A stretch of DNA of 64,000 bases from Clostridium tertium (GTDB lineage Bacteria > Bacillota > Clostridia > Clostridiales > Clostridiaceae), in assembly GCF_017873245.1 (NCBI RefSeq), contig NZ_JAGGJY010000001.1, positions 496,001 to 560,000 on the forward strand. The letters run 5' to 3'. Position numbers and translations under genes: made by a program. Below the pieces are notes generated by a model that saw only the letters and a list, made by a program, of their open reading frames with translations, was not told the DNA's origin and searched no databases. Shown here piece by piece: positions 33,329 through 42,626 of the stretch; the stretch's first letter is position 1; each line of letters starts with the position of its first letter.

Positions 33329-35566
33329 ATGATGAAACTGACAAAGTACTTAAAACCATTTATCGGTTCTATCATTGCTGTAATAATATTATTATTTATT
33401 CAAGCTGTTAGTGAATTATCATTACCAGATTATATGTCTAATATAGTAAATATTGGTATTCAGCAAGGTGGAATAGAAAATTCGGTACCTACTATAATAC
33501 GTAAAAGTGAAATGGATAAGCTTTCGATATTTATAGGGGAGGATGATTTTAAATTCATAGAAGATAATTATACATTATTAGATAAAGATACTCTTTCAAA
33601 GGATGAATTTGATAAATATTTAAAAAATTATTCAAAGCTTGATGAAGAACCTTTATATGAACTTAATTCAAAAAATAAAGATTCTATATCTAGATTGAAT
33701 AGTATTTTAGCTAAGCCAGAGCTTATTGTATATGGAATTGAAAATGGTAGTTTTGATACTGCTATGCTTGGAAATATGTCAAATAATATGCCTGTGCCAG
33801 CTGATACAGATCCTTTTTTTATTTTGAGTAATATTCCTAAAGAGCAATTAAATGTTTTAAAAGATTCAATAAATGAAAAATTTGAAGAAATGCCGGATAG
33901 TATGATAGATCAAGCTGCTGTCTCATATGTTAAAAATGAGTATTCTGAAATAGGAATAAATACAGATAAACTACAAACAAACTTTATTATTATTTCTGGA
34001 TTAAAGATGCTTGGAATAGCATTGATTAGTATGGCAGCTGCAGTTATTGTTGGTCTTATATCTGCAAGAATAGCAGCTGGATTAAGTAGATCTTTAAGAG
34101 GAGATGTATTTAAGAAAGTTACAAAATTCTCTAACGCTGAATTTGATAAATTTTCAACTGCTTCTTTAATTACACGTAGTACTAATGATATACAACAAAT
34201 TCAAATGCTTATGGTTATGTTATTTAGAATAGTTTTCTATGCTCCAATATTGGGCATTGGTGGTGTAATGAAAGTATTAAGAACAGATACAAATATGACT
34301 TGGATTATAGCAGTAGGTGTAATTCTAATTTCATTACTTGTAAGTGTATTATTTGGATTTGCTATGCCTAAGTTTAAAGCAGTTCAAAAGCTAGTTGATA
34401 AATTAAACTTAGTTACTAGAGAGCATCTAACAGGTATGTTAGTTATTAGAGCTTTTAGCACTCAAAAGCATGAAGAAGTTAAGTTCGATAATGCAAATAA
34501 GGATTTAACTAAAACAAATTTATTTGTTAATAGATTAATGTCATCAATGATGCCAGTGATGATGCTTATAATGAATGGACTAACACTTTTAATTGTATGG
34601 GTAGGATCTCATCAAGTTGATTTAGGGACAATGCAAGTAGGAGATATGATGGCATTTATGCAATATGCAATGCAAATAATAATGTCATTCTTAATGATTT
34701 CAATGATTTCAATAATGTTACCTCGTGCATCAGTATCTGCTCAACGTATTAGTGAAATACTGTATACAGATTTAAGCATAAAAGATAAAGAAAACCCTAA
34801 TAATTTTATGGATTCTAAAAAGGGTTATGTGGAATATAAAAATGTAAGCTTTAAATACCCAGGTGCAGAAGATTATGTCTTAGAAAATATTAGTTTTACA
34901 GCAAAACCAGGGGAAACTACAGCTATTATTGGAAGTACTGGTAGTGGTAAATCAACATTAATAAATTTAATACCAAGATTTTATGATGTATCTCAAGGTC
35001 AAATCACTATTGATGGAGTTGATATAAAAGATGTAAATCAAAAATCATTAAGAGATAAAATTGGATATATTCCTCAAAAAGGAGTACTTTTCTCAGGAAC
35101 TATAGAAAGTAACTTAAAATATGGTTCTCCTAATGCAACTGCAGAAGATTTAGAAAAATCAGCACAAATTGCACAAGCATTAGAATTTATTGATAATAAG
35201 CCTGAAAGATATAATACTGAAATTTCTCAAGGTGGTACAAATGTATCCGGTGGACAAAAGCAAAGATTATCTATTGCTAGAGCTTTAGTTAAGAAACCAG
35301 AAGTGTATATTTTCGATGATAGTTTTTCAGCTTTAGATTTTAAAACGGATGCTGCTCTTAGAAAGTCACTTAAAGAAAATATTAAAGATGCTACTATGAT
35401 AATTGTTGCACAAAGAATAAGTACAATAAAGGATGCAAATCAAATTATAGTATTAGATGAAGGAAGAGTTGTAGGAATTGGAACTCATAAAGAGCTTTTA
35501 GAAAACTGTGAGGTTTACGAGCAAATAGCCTTATCACAACTTTCAAAGGAGGAACTTATGTCATGA
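33329..35566 (+). CDS. ABC exporter half-transporter, degenerate-site subunit
   Basis: This 745-residue type IV ABC exporter half has a membrane domain (1-470) with about 170 extra residues between TM1 and TM2 (about 35-220). The ATPase domain has Walker A GSTGSGKS near 535, the signature VSGGQKQRLS near 639, and Walker B ending VYIFDDSFSALD near 658-669. The residue after the Walker B Asp is Asp, not the catalytic Glu, which marks the non-hydrolysing site of a heterodimer such as BmrCD or TM287/288. It overlaps the partner gene by 4 bases (ATGA). The substrate is probably a drug or lipophilic compound. Confidence 0.88.
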   Translation: MMKLTKYLKPFIGSIIAVIILLFIQAVSELSLPDYMSNIVNIGIQQGGIENSVPTIIRKSEMDKLSIFIGEDDFKFIEDNYTLLDKDTLSKDEFDKYLKNYSKLDEEPLYELNSKNKDSISRLNSILAKPELIVYGIENGSFDTAMLGNMSNNMPVPADTDPFFILSNIPKEQLNVLKDSINEKFEEMPDSMIDQAAVSYVKNEYSEIGINTDKLQTNFIIISGLKMLGIALISMAAAVIVGLISARIAAGLSRSLRGDVFKKVTKFSNAEFDKFSTASLITRSTNDIQQIQMLMVMLFRIVFYAPILGIGGVMKVLRTDTNMTWIIAVGVILISLLVSVLFGFAMPKFKAVQKLVDKLNLVTREHLTGMLVIRAFSTQKHEEVKFDNANKDLTKTNLFVNRLMSSMMPVMMLIMNGLTLLIVWVGSHQVDLGTMQVGDMMAFMQYAMQIIMSFLMISMISIMLPRASVSAQRISEILYTDLSIKDKENPNNFMDSKKGYVEYKNVSFKYPGAEDYVLENISFTAKPGETTAIIGSTGSGKSTLINLIPRFYDVSQGQITIDGVDIKDVNQKSLRDKIGYIPQKGVLFSGTIESNLKYGSPNATAEDLEKSAQIAQALEFIDNKPERYNTEISQGGTNVSGGQKQRLSIARALVKKPEVYIFDDSFSALDFKTDAALRKSLKENIKDATMIIVAQRISTIKDANQIIVLDEGRVVGIGTHKELLENCEVYEQIALSQLSKEELMS

Positions 35567-37422
35567 GTAATAATGTAAGAAATAAAAGACATGGTGGTTT
35601 CGGTGGTCCTATGGGTGGAATGCAGGTCGGTGGCGGAAAGGCTAAGGATTTTAAAGGAACTGTTGGCAAGCTATTAAAATATTTAAAACCATATAGAATA
35701 TCAATTATCACAGTATTAATATTTGCAATAGGTAGTGCTGCTTTTTCAATAATAGGTCCTAAGATATTAGGAAAAGCTACAACTAAGTTATTTGAAGGAT
35801 TAGTAAGTAAAGTATCAGGAGAAGTAGGCGCTGCAATAGATTTTACTTATATAGGAAATATAATAGCATTATTATTAATATTATACGTAATAAGTGCAGT
35901 ATTTTCATTTATTCAAGGATTTATAATGTCTGGAGTTGCTCAAAAGGTTTCATATAATCTTAGAAAAGAAATTGCAGAAAAAATAAATCGTATGCCACTT
36001 AAATACTTTGATAAAATGACACATGGAGAAGTTTTATCAAGAGTTACTAATGATGTTGATACAGTAAGTAATACTTTAAATCAAAGTTTATCACAAATGT
36101 TAACATCTATAACGACATTAATTGGTGTTCTTATAATGATGTTATCAATAAGTGTAACAATGACTATTGCAGCAATAATAATAATACCTATATCAGGTAT
36201 ATTAATAGCTTTAGTAGTTAAAAAATCACAAAAGTATTTTAAAGAACAACAAACTTTCTTAGGACATGTTAACGGGCATGTAGAAGAAGTATATAGCGGT
36301 CATAATATAATGAAGGCTTTTAATGGAGAGGATGCTGCTGTAGAAGAATTTAATAAATTAAATGATACTTTATATAATTCAGCATGGAAATCTCAATTTT
36401 TATCGGGAATGATGATGCCTATAATGACATTTATAGGAAACCTAGGGTATGTTATGGTATCTATATTAGGTGGATACCTTGCTGTTAAAAAAACAATTGA
36501 AGTTGGAGATATTCTTTCTTTTGTTCAATATATAAGATCTTTTACACAACCAATAGCTCAAACAGCACAAATTGCAAATGTACTTCAATCTACAGCAGCT
36601 GCTGCAGAAAGAGTTTTTGAATTCTTAGAAGAAGAGGAAGAAATTGAAGATATTAAGAATCCTGTAAGTATTAATGACATTGAAGGTGAAGTTACATTTA
36701 AGGATGTTCACTTTGGTTATAATGAAGACAAAATAATAATAAATGACTTCTCCAGTAAAATAAAGCCAGGACAAAGAGTTGCCATTGTAGGACCTACTGG
36801 TGCAGGAAAAACTACAATTGTAAAATTATTAATGAGATTCTATGAATTAAATAGTGGTGAAATTTTACTAGATAATCATAATATAAATGATTTTAAGAGA
36901 AGTGATTTAAGAAAAGTTTTTGGAATGGTTTTGCAAGATACATGGTTATTTAGCGGAAGTATAATGGAAAACATAAGATATGGTAATTTAAATGCTACTG
37001 ATGAAGAAGTTATAGAAGCATCAAAAGCAGCACATGTTCATCATTTTGTTAAAACATTACCAGATGGATACAATATGGAGTTAAATGAAGATGCAAGTAA
37101 TGTTTCTCAAGGACAAAAGCAATTATTAACAATTGCACGTGCAATCTTAGCAGATCCTAAAATATTAATTTTAGATGAAGCTACAAGTTCAGTTGATACA
37201 AGAACTGAAGTGCTTATTCAAAAAGCTATGGATAATTTAATGAAAAATAGAACTAGCTTTATAATTGCTCATAGATTATCTACTATCAAAGATGCAGATC
37301 TAATTTTAGTAATGAAAGATGGGGATATTGTAGAGCAAGGTACTCACAATGAACTTTTAAGCAAAAAAGGATTTTATGCTTCATTATATAATAGTCAATT
37401 TGAAACTTCACAAATATCATAA
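35563..37422 (+). CDS. ABC exporter half-transporter, catalytic-site subunit
   Basis: The 619-residue partner starts with a Gly-rich, basic leader (residues 1-30), six membrane helices (about 45-330) and an ATPase domain with Walker A GPTGAGKT near 409, the less canonical signature VSQGQKQLL near 512 and Walker B KILILDEATSSVD with the catalytic Glu. Combined with the altered Walker B of its partner this gives one good and one degenerate ATP site, normal for heterodimeric multidrug exporters. It is translationally coupled to the upstream subunit and probably controlled by the divergent MarR. Confidence 0.9.
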   Translation: MSNNVRNKRHGGFGGPMGGMQVGGGKAKDFKGTVGKLLKYLKPYRISIITVLIFAIGSAAFSIIGPKILGKATTKLFEGLVSKVSGEVGAAIDFTYIGNIIALLLILYVISAVFSFIQGFIMSGVAQKVSYNLRKEIAEKINRMPLKYFDKMTHGEVLSRVTNDVDTVSNTLNQSLSQMLTSITTLIGVLIMMLSISVTMTIAAIIIIPISGILIALVVKKSQKYFKEQQTFLGHVNGHVEEVYSGHNIMKAFNGEDAAVEEFNKLNDTLYNSAWKSQFLSGMMMPIMTFIGNLGYVMVSILGGYLAVKKTIEVGDILSFVQYIRSFTQPIAQTAQIANVLQSTAAAAERVFEFLEEEEEIEDIKNPVSINDIEGEVTFKDVHFGYNEDKIIINDFSSKIKPGQRVAIVGPTGAGKTTIVKLLMRFYELNSGEILLDNHNINDFKRSDLRKVFGMVLQDTWLFSGSIMENIRYGNLNATDEEVIEASKAAHVHHFVKTLPDGYNMELNEDASNVSQGQKQLLTIARAILADPKILILDEATSSVDTRTEVLIQKAMDNLMKNRTSFIIAHRLSTIKDADLILVMKDGDIVEQGTHNELLSKKGFYASLYNSQFETSQIS

Positions 37423-37425
37423 TTT

Positions 37426-37462
37426 AAAAGAGTATCGTCATATTTAGACGATACTCTTTTAA
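37426..37462 (+). terminator. terminator of the ABC exporter operon
   Basis: AAAAGAGTATCGTC pairs with GACGATACTCTTTT, a perfect 14-bp stem with a 7-nt loop. Confidence 0.88.
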
Positions 37463-37621
37463 TATGAAAAGTGAAAAATTAGGTAATTGTTTATAGATTA
37501 CCTTTATGAGACTATACTTGAAAAATAGTTGTATTTATTAGGTTTTCAATTGCTAATTTATAAGCTTATATTGAAGTAGGTAAAGTTATTAAATAAGTAA
37601 ACATAGAATATTTCGCATTTT

Positions 37622-37660
37622 AGTAAAACAAGTAAAAAATATAGTAAAAAGTTAGTAAAA
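37622..37660 (+). repeat. four phased AGTAAAA direct repeats upstream of galK
   Basis: AGTAAAA occurs at 37622, 37631, 37643 and 37654, with start-to-start distances of 9, 12 and 11 bases. The array ends 14 bases before the -35 box of the gal promoter. Helical phasing suggests an activator-binding region; no regulator is known to match. Confidence 0.45.
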
Positions 37661-37674
37661 AAATCAAATATATA

Positions 37675-37703
37675 TTGATAAAATTTTCCTGGGGTGATAT
37701 TAT
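37675..37703 (+). promoter_or_regulatory. sigma-A promoter of the gal operon
   Basis: TTGATA (37675-37680), a 17-nt spacer and TATTAT (37698-37703) lie 41 bases upstream of the galK start. Confidence 0.55.
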
Positions 37704-37744
37704 AGTATTGTAAAGAAATCTAAAATATGATTGGGAGAGTTGTT

Positions 37745-38908
37745 ATGAGAAACGAAATTAATGCTACTTTTAAAAAAGTATTTGGAGAAAAAGAAAATTG
37801 CAAAACATTTTTTTCACCTGGTAGAGTAAATTTAATTGGTGAACACACTGATTATAATGGAGGAAATGTATTTCCTTGTGCATTAAGCTTTGGAACTTAT
37901 GGAGTTATAAGCTTAAGAAATGATAAAAAAGTAAGAATGTATTCAAGCAACTTTGAGGATATAGGTATTATTGAATTTGATTTAGACAACATTAGTTATG
38001 AAAAGTCCCATGATTGGGTTAATTACCCTAAAGGTGTAATCGATGTGATGAAAAAACATGGATATGATATAAATATAGGGTTTGATATAGCTGTTTATGG
38101 TAATATTCCAAATGGAGCAGGGCTTTCATCCTCAGCATCATTAGAACTTTTAATAGCTGTGATGATGGACAACCTATTTGAATTAAAGATAGATAGAGTA
38201 GATTTAGTAAAATTTTCTCAAGAGGCAGAAAATAAATTCGTTGGAGTTAATTGTGGTATAATGGACCAATTTGCAATTGGAATGGGTAAGAAGAATAATG
38301 CTATACTTTTAGATTGTAACACTTTAAAATATAATTATTGTCCTGTCGAATTAAAAGATGAAATATTAGTAATTGCAAATACAAATAAGAGAAGAGGGTT
38401 AGCTGATTCTAAATATAACGAACGTAGAAGCGAATGTGAGCAAGCATTAGAAGAGTTAAAAACAAAGCTAAATATAAATTCATTAGGTGAATTATCAATA
38501 GAGGATTTTGAAAATAATAAGAATTTAATAGATAGTGAAATAAGAATTAAGAGAGCTAAACATGCAGTATATGAAAATCAAAGAACATTAATGGCTAAAG
38601 AAGCACTAGCAAAAAATGATTTAAGTACTTTTGGTAAACTTATGAATGAATCTCATATTTCTTTAAGAGATGACTATGAAGTTACAGGAATTGAATTAGA
38701 CACATTAGTTGAACTTGCATGGAATCATGAAGCTACAATAGGGGCTAGAATGACTGGTGCAGGATTTGGTGGATGCACAGTTGCATTAGTTAAAAAAGAT
38801 AGAGCTCAAGATTTTATAGAAAAAGTAGGGCAAGGGTATAAAGAAAAAATAGGATACGAAGCTAGTTTCTATATAGCAAATATAGGCGATGGAACTAGAG
38901 AAATTTAG
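37745..38908 (+). CDS. galK: galactokinase
   Basis: The start is ATG 37745 behind GGGAGAG, giving 387 residues. The GHMP kinase motifs are all present: the galactose signature [16 protein letters not shown] near residues 25-40, the ATP loop [14 protein letters not shown] near 115-128 and the C-terminal [12 protein letters not shown]. It phosphorylates galactose to galactose 1-phosphate, the first Leloir step. It is first in the galK-galE-galT cluster; galE starts 11 bases later. Confidence 0.97.
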   Translation: MRNEINATFKKVFGEKENCKTFFSPGRVNLIGEHTDYNGGNVFPCALSFGTYGVISLRNDKKVRMYSSNFEDIGIIEFDLDNISYEKSHDWVNYPKGVIDVMKKHGYDINIGFDIAVYGNIPNGAGLSSSASLELLIAVMMDNLFELKIDRVDLVKFSQEAENKFVGVNCGIMDQFAIGMGKKNNAILLDCNTLKYNYCPVELKDEILVIANTNKRRGLADSKYNERRSECEQALEELKTKLNINSLGELSIEDFENNKNLIDSEIRIKRAKHAVYENQRTLMAKEALAKNDLSTFGKLMNESHISLRDDYEVTGIELDTLVELAWNHEATIGARMTGAGFGGCTVALVKKDRAQDFIEKVGQGYKEKIGYEASFYIANIGDGTREI

Positions 38909-38919
38909 GAGGTATAGAA

Positions 38920-39906
38920 ATGATATTAGTTTGTGGTGGAGCAGGTTATATAGGAAGTCATACTGTTTATCAGTTAGTAGATAAAGGCGAAGAAGTAATA
39001 GTTGTAGATAATTTAGAAACTGGGCATATAGAAGCAGTGAATCCCAAAGCTAAATTTTATAAGGTTGATATAAGAAATGAAGAGGAGCTTGATAAGGTAT
39101 TTAAAGAAAATGATATAACAGAAGTTATTCATTTTGCAGCTAATTCTTTAGTTGGAGAAAGCATGACAAATCCTTTAAAATATTACAATAATAATGTTCA
39201 TGGAACAGAAGTTTTATTAAAGGTTATGATTGCAAATAATGTTAAGAAAATTGTATTTTCTTCTACAGCTGCAACTTATGGTGAAGCTACTAAAATGCCT
39301 ATAGTTGAAACAGATAGAACTGAACCAACTAATGCATATGGAGAAACAAAGCTTGCAATGGAAAAAATGATGAAATGGGCAGATATAGCACATGGAGTTA
39401 AATATGTATCACTTAGATACTTTAATGTTGCCGGAGCTCATGTAAGCGGAAGTATTGGAGAAGATCATAGTCCTGAAACTCATTTGATTCCTTTAATACT
39501 ACAAGTTCCTCTAGGTAAGAGAGAATTTATATCTATTTTTGGAGATGACTATGATACAGAGGATGGTACTTGCATTAGAGACTATATTCACGTAATAGAC
39601 TTAGCTAATGCTCATATTCTTGCGGTAGAGCATCTTAGAGGTGGAAATTCTAGTAATATATTCAACTTAGGAAATGGAAGTGGATTTTCAGTTAAAGAAA
39701 TGATAGAAGCTGCAAGAAGAGTTACTGGTCACGAGATCCCAGCTAAGATTTGTGAAAGAAGGGCTGGAGATCCAGCTAGATTAATAGCCTCAGCTGAAAA
39801 AGCAAGAAATACTTTAAAATGGAGCCCAAAATATACTAATGTTGAAGATATAATAGCTTCAGCTTGGAATTGGCATAAGAATAACCCAACAGGTTTTGAT
39901 AAGTAG
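38920..39906 (+). CDS. galE: UDP-glucose 4-epimerase
   Basis: This 328-residue SDR-type epimerase has the NAD motif [10 protein letters not shown] at its start, the catalytic STAATYGE and YGETK (Tyr-x-x-x-Lys near 146-150), and the RYFNVAGA and CIRDYIHV segments of GalE. It interconverts UDP-galactose and UDP-glucose. AGGAGGT precedes ATG 38920. It sits between galK and galT in one operon. Confidence 0.97.
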   Translation: MILVCGGAGYIGSHTVYQLVDKGEEVIVVDNLETGHIEAVNPKAKFYKVDIRNEEELDKVFKENDITEVIHFAANSLVGESMTNPLKYYNNNVHGTEVLLKVMIANNVKKIVFSSTAATYGEATKMPIVETDRTEPTNAYGETKLAMEKMMKWADIAHGVKYVSLRYFNVAGAHVSGSIGEDHSPETHLIPLILQVPLGKREFISIFGDDYDTEDGTCIRDYIHVIDLANAHILAVEHLRGGNSSNIFNLGNGSGFSVKEMIEAARRVTGHEIPAKICERRAGDPARLIASAEKARNTLKWSPKYTNVEDIIASAWNWHKNNPTGFDK

Positions 39907-39914
39907 GTGATGAT

Positions 39915-41432
39915 ATGAATATTTGTAGGGAAATCAAAAGACTTATTCAATATGGATTGAAGCATGAGCTTTTTACTAAAGATGATGAAATATTTATAAG
40001 AAATGGTTTATTAGATGTATTAAATCTTGATGAATATGAAGATTTTGAAATAGAGGATGAAAATTTAAATACTCCAACTGAGATACTAGGTAATATATTA
40101 GATTATGCATTTAATAATGGAATATTAGAATCTAATTCTCCTATATATAGAGATTTACTAGATACTAAGATTATGGGAGTTTTAATGCCAAGACCTTCAG
40201 AGGTTATACGTGAGTTTTACAATCGTTATAAAGAATCAAAAGAAAGCGCTACCTCTTATTTATACAATATAAGTAAGGCATGTGATTATGTTAGAACTGA
40301 TAGAATAGCACAGAATTTAGTATGGAAATCCAGTACAGAATATGGAGATTTAGATATAACTATAAATTTATCAAAGCCTGAAAAAGACCCTAAAGCCATT
40401 GCTGCAGCAAAGAATTTACCACCGGCTAAGTATCCTAAGTGTTTATTGTGTAAGGAAAATGAGGGGTATAGAGGTAGAATAAATCATCCTGCAAGGCAAA
40501 ATATAAGAATAATACCGATGGAATTGAATAATGAAAGTTGGTATTTACAGTACTCACCTTATGCATATTATAATGAGCATTGTATTGTTTTTGCAGGTGA
40601 ACATGTGCCTATGAAAATAACAAAGAATACCTTTAACAGATTATTAGAGTTTATAGAAAAATTTCCTCATTATTTTGTAGGATCTAATGCAGACTTACCT
40701 ATAGTTGGAGGATCTATTCTTACACACGATCATTATCAGGGGGGAAATTATGAATTTGCAATGGATAAAGCAAAAGATGTTTATAAATTCAATTTAAATA
40801 GTTATAAAAATATTGAATTATCTATTGTTAAATGGCCATTAACTGTATTAAGATTAAAGGGAAGAAATAGAATAGAATTAAGTGAACTAGCCGATAAAGT
40901 TTTAGTTCATTGGAGAAATTATAGTGATTCTATTGTTGATGTATATTCTTACACTAATGAAATTCCTCACAATACAATAACACCTATAGCTAGAAAAGAC
41001 GGAGAATTTTATGTTCTAGATTTAGTGCTTAGAAATAATAGAACTAGTGAAGAGCATCCAGATGGAATTTTCCATCCCCATAAAGAACTTCATAATATTA
41101 AAAAAGAAAATATAGGCTTAATAGAAGTGTTAGGACTTGCAGTACTTCCAGCTAGACTAAAAGATGAATTGGAAATTATAAAGTTAGCTTTAGTTAATGA
41201 TACTGACGATATTTATAATAATGAAGAAATGAAAATTCATTTAAATTGGTATGAAGAAATAAAAAGAAATAATCAATTTATAAATAAAGAAAATGTGGAT
41301 TCCATTATAGAAAAGGAAGTTGGAAAGGTATTTTCAAAAGTTCTTGAACATTGTGGAGTATTTAAATGGGATGAAGATGGAAAAGAAGCTATGAAAAGAT
41401 ATATAAATAGCTTAAAAGAAACAATTAATTAA
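39915..41432 (+). CDS. galT: galactose-1-phosphate uridylyltransferase, Firmicutes type
   Basis: The 505-residue protein belongs to the class 2 GalT family of Firmicutes, longer than the E. coli type. Recognisable stretches are HPARQNIRIIP, YSPYAYYNEHCI, the TH(D)HYQGG segment near residues 273-279 in place of the HPHGQ motif of class 1, and FHPHKELHNIKKENIGLIEV. It transfers UMP from UDP-glucose to galactose 1-phosphate. It completes the Leloir pathway with galK and galE. A terminator follows. Confidence 0.95.
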   Translation: MNICREIKRLIQYGLKHELFTKDDEIFIRNGLLDVLNLDEYEDFEIEDENLNTPTEILGNILDYAFNNGILESNSPIYRDLLDTKIMGVLMPRPSEVIREFYNRYKESKESATSYLYNISKACDYVRTDRIAQNLVWKSSTEYGDLDITINLSKPEKDPKAIAAAKNLPPAKYPKCLLCKENEGYRGRINHPARQNIRIIPMELNNESWYLQYSPYAYYNEHCIVFAGEHVPMKITKNTFNRLLEFIEKFPHYFVGSNADLPIVGGSILTHDHYQGGNYEFAMDKAKDVYKFNLNSYKNIELSIVKWPLTVLRLKGRNRIELSELADKVLVHWRNYSDSIVDVYSYTNEIPHNTITPIARKDGEFYVLDLVLRNNRTSEEHPDGIFHPHKELHNIKKENIGLIEVLGLAVLPARLKDELEIIKLALVNDTDDIYNNEEMKIHLNWYEEIKRNNQFINKENVDSIIEKEVGKVFSKVLEHCGVFKWDEDGKEAMKRYINSLKETIN

Positions 41433-41440
41433 TAAGATAT

Positions 41441-41478
41441 AAGGTGAGGCAATATTAAAATTAAGTTTGCCTCATCTT
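41441..41478 (+). terminator. terminator after galT
   Basis: A 12-bp stem (41441-41452 with 41467-41478, one wobble) built on TGAGGCAA/TTGCCTCA with a 14-nt loop, overlapping the region before the regulator gene. Confidence 0.7.
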
Positions 41479-41502
41479 TAATTGTTATTTAAGATATTAT
41501 AA

Positions 41503-42549
<1,047 letters not shown>

Positions 42550-42556
42550 TTTTTTT

Positions 42557-42590
42557 GCCCTATAAGTAGTATACTACTTATAGGGCTTGT
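42557..42590 (+). terminator. terminator after galR
   Basis: A perfect 30-nt palindrome (arms beginning GCCCTATAAGTAG) at 42557-42586 preceded by six T and followed by TTGTTT. Confidence 0.85.
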
Positions 42591-42626
42591 TTATATTAGA
42601 TAATTATATAGGCGGGGGGAATTGAA

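Noticed and set aside
37622-37660. Possible CRISPR array
   Set aside because: The repeat unit is only 7 bases with 2-5-base gaps and there are no cas genes; it is a promoter-proximal repeat at most.
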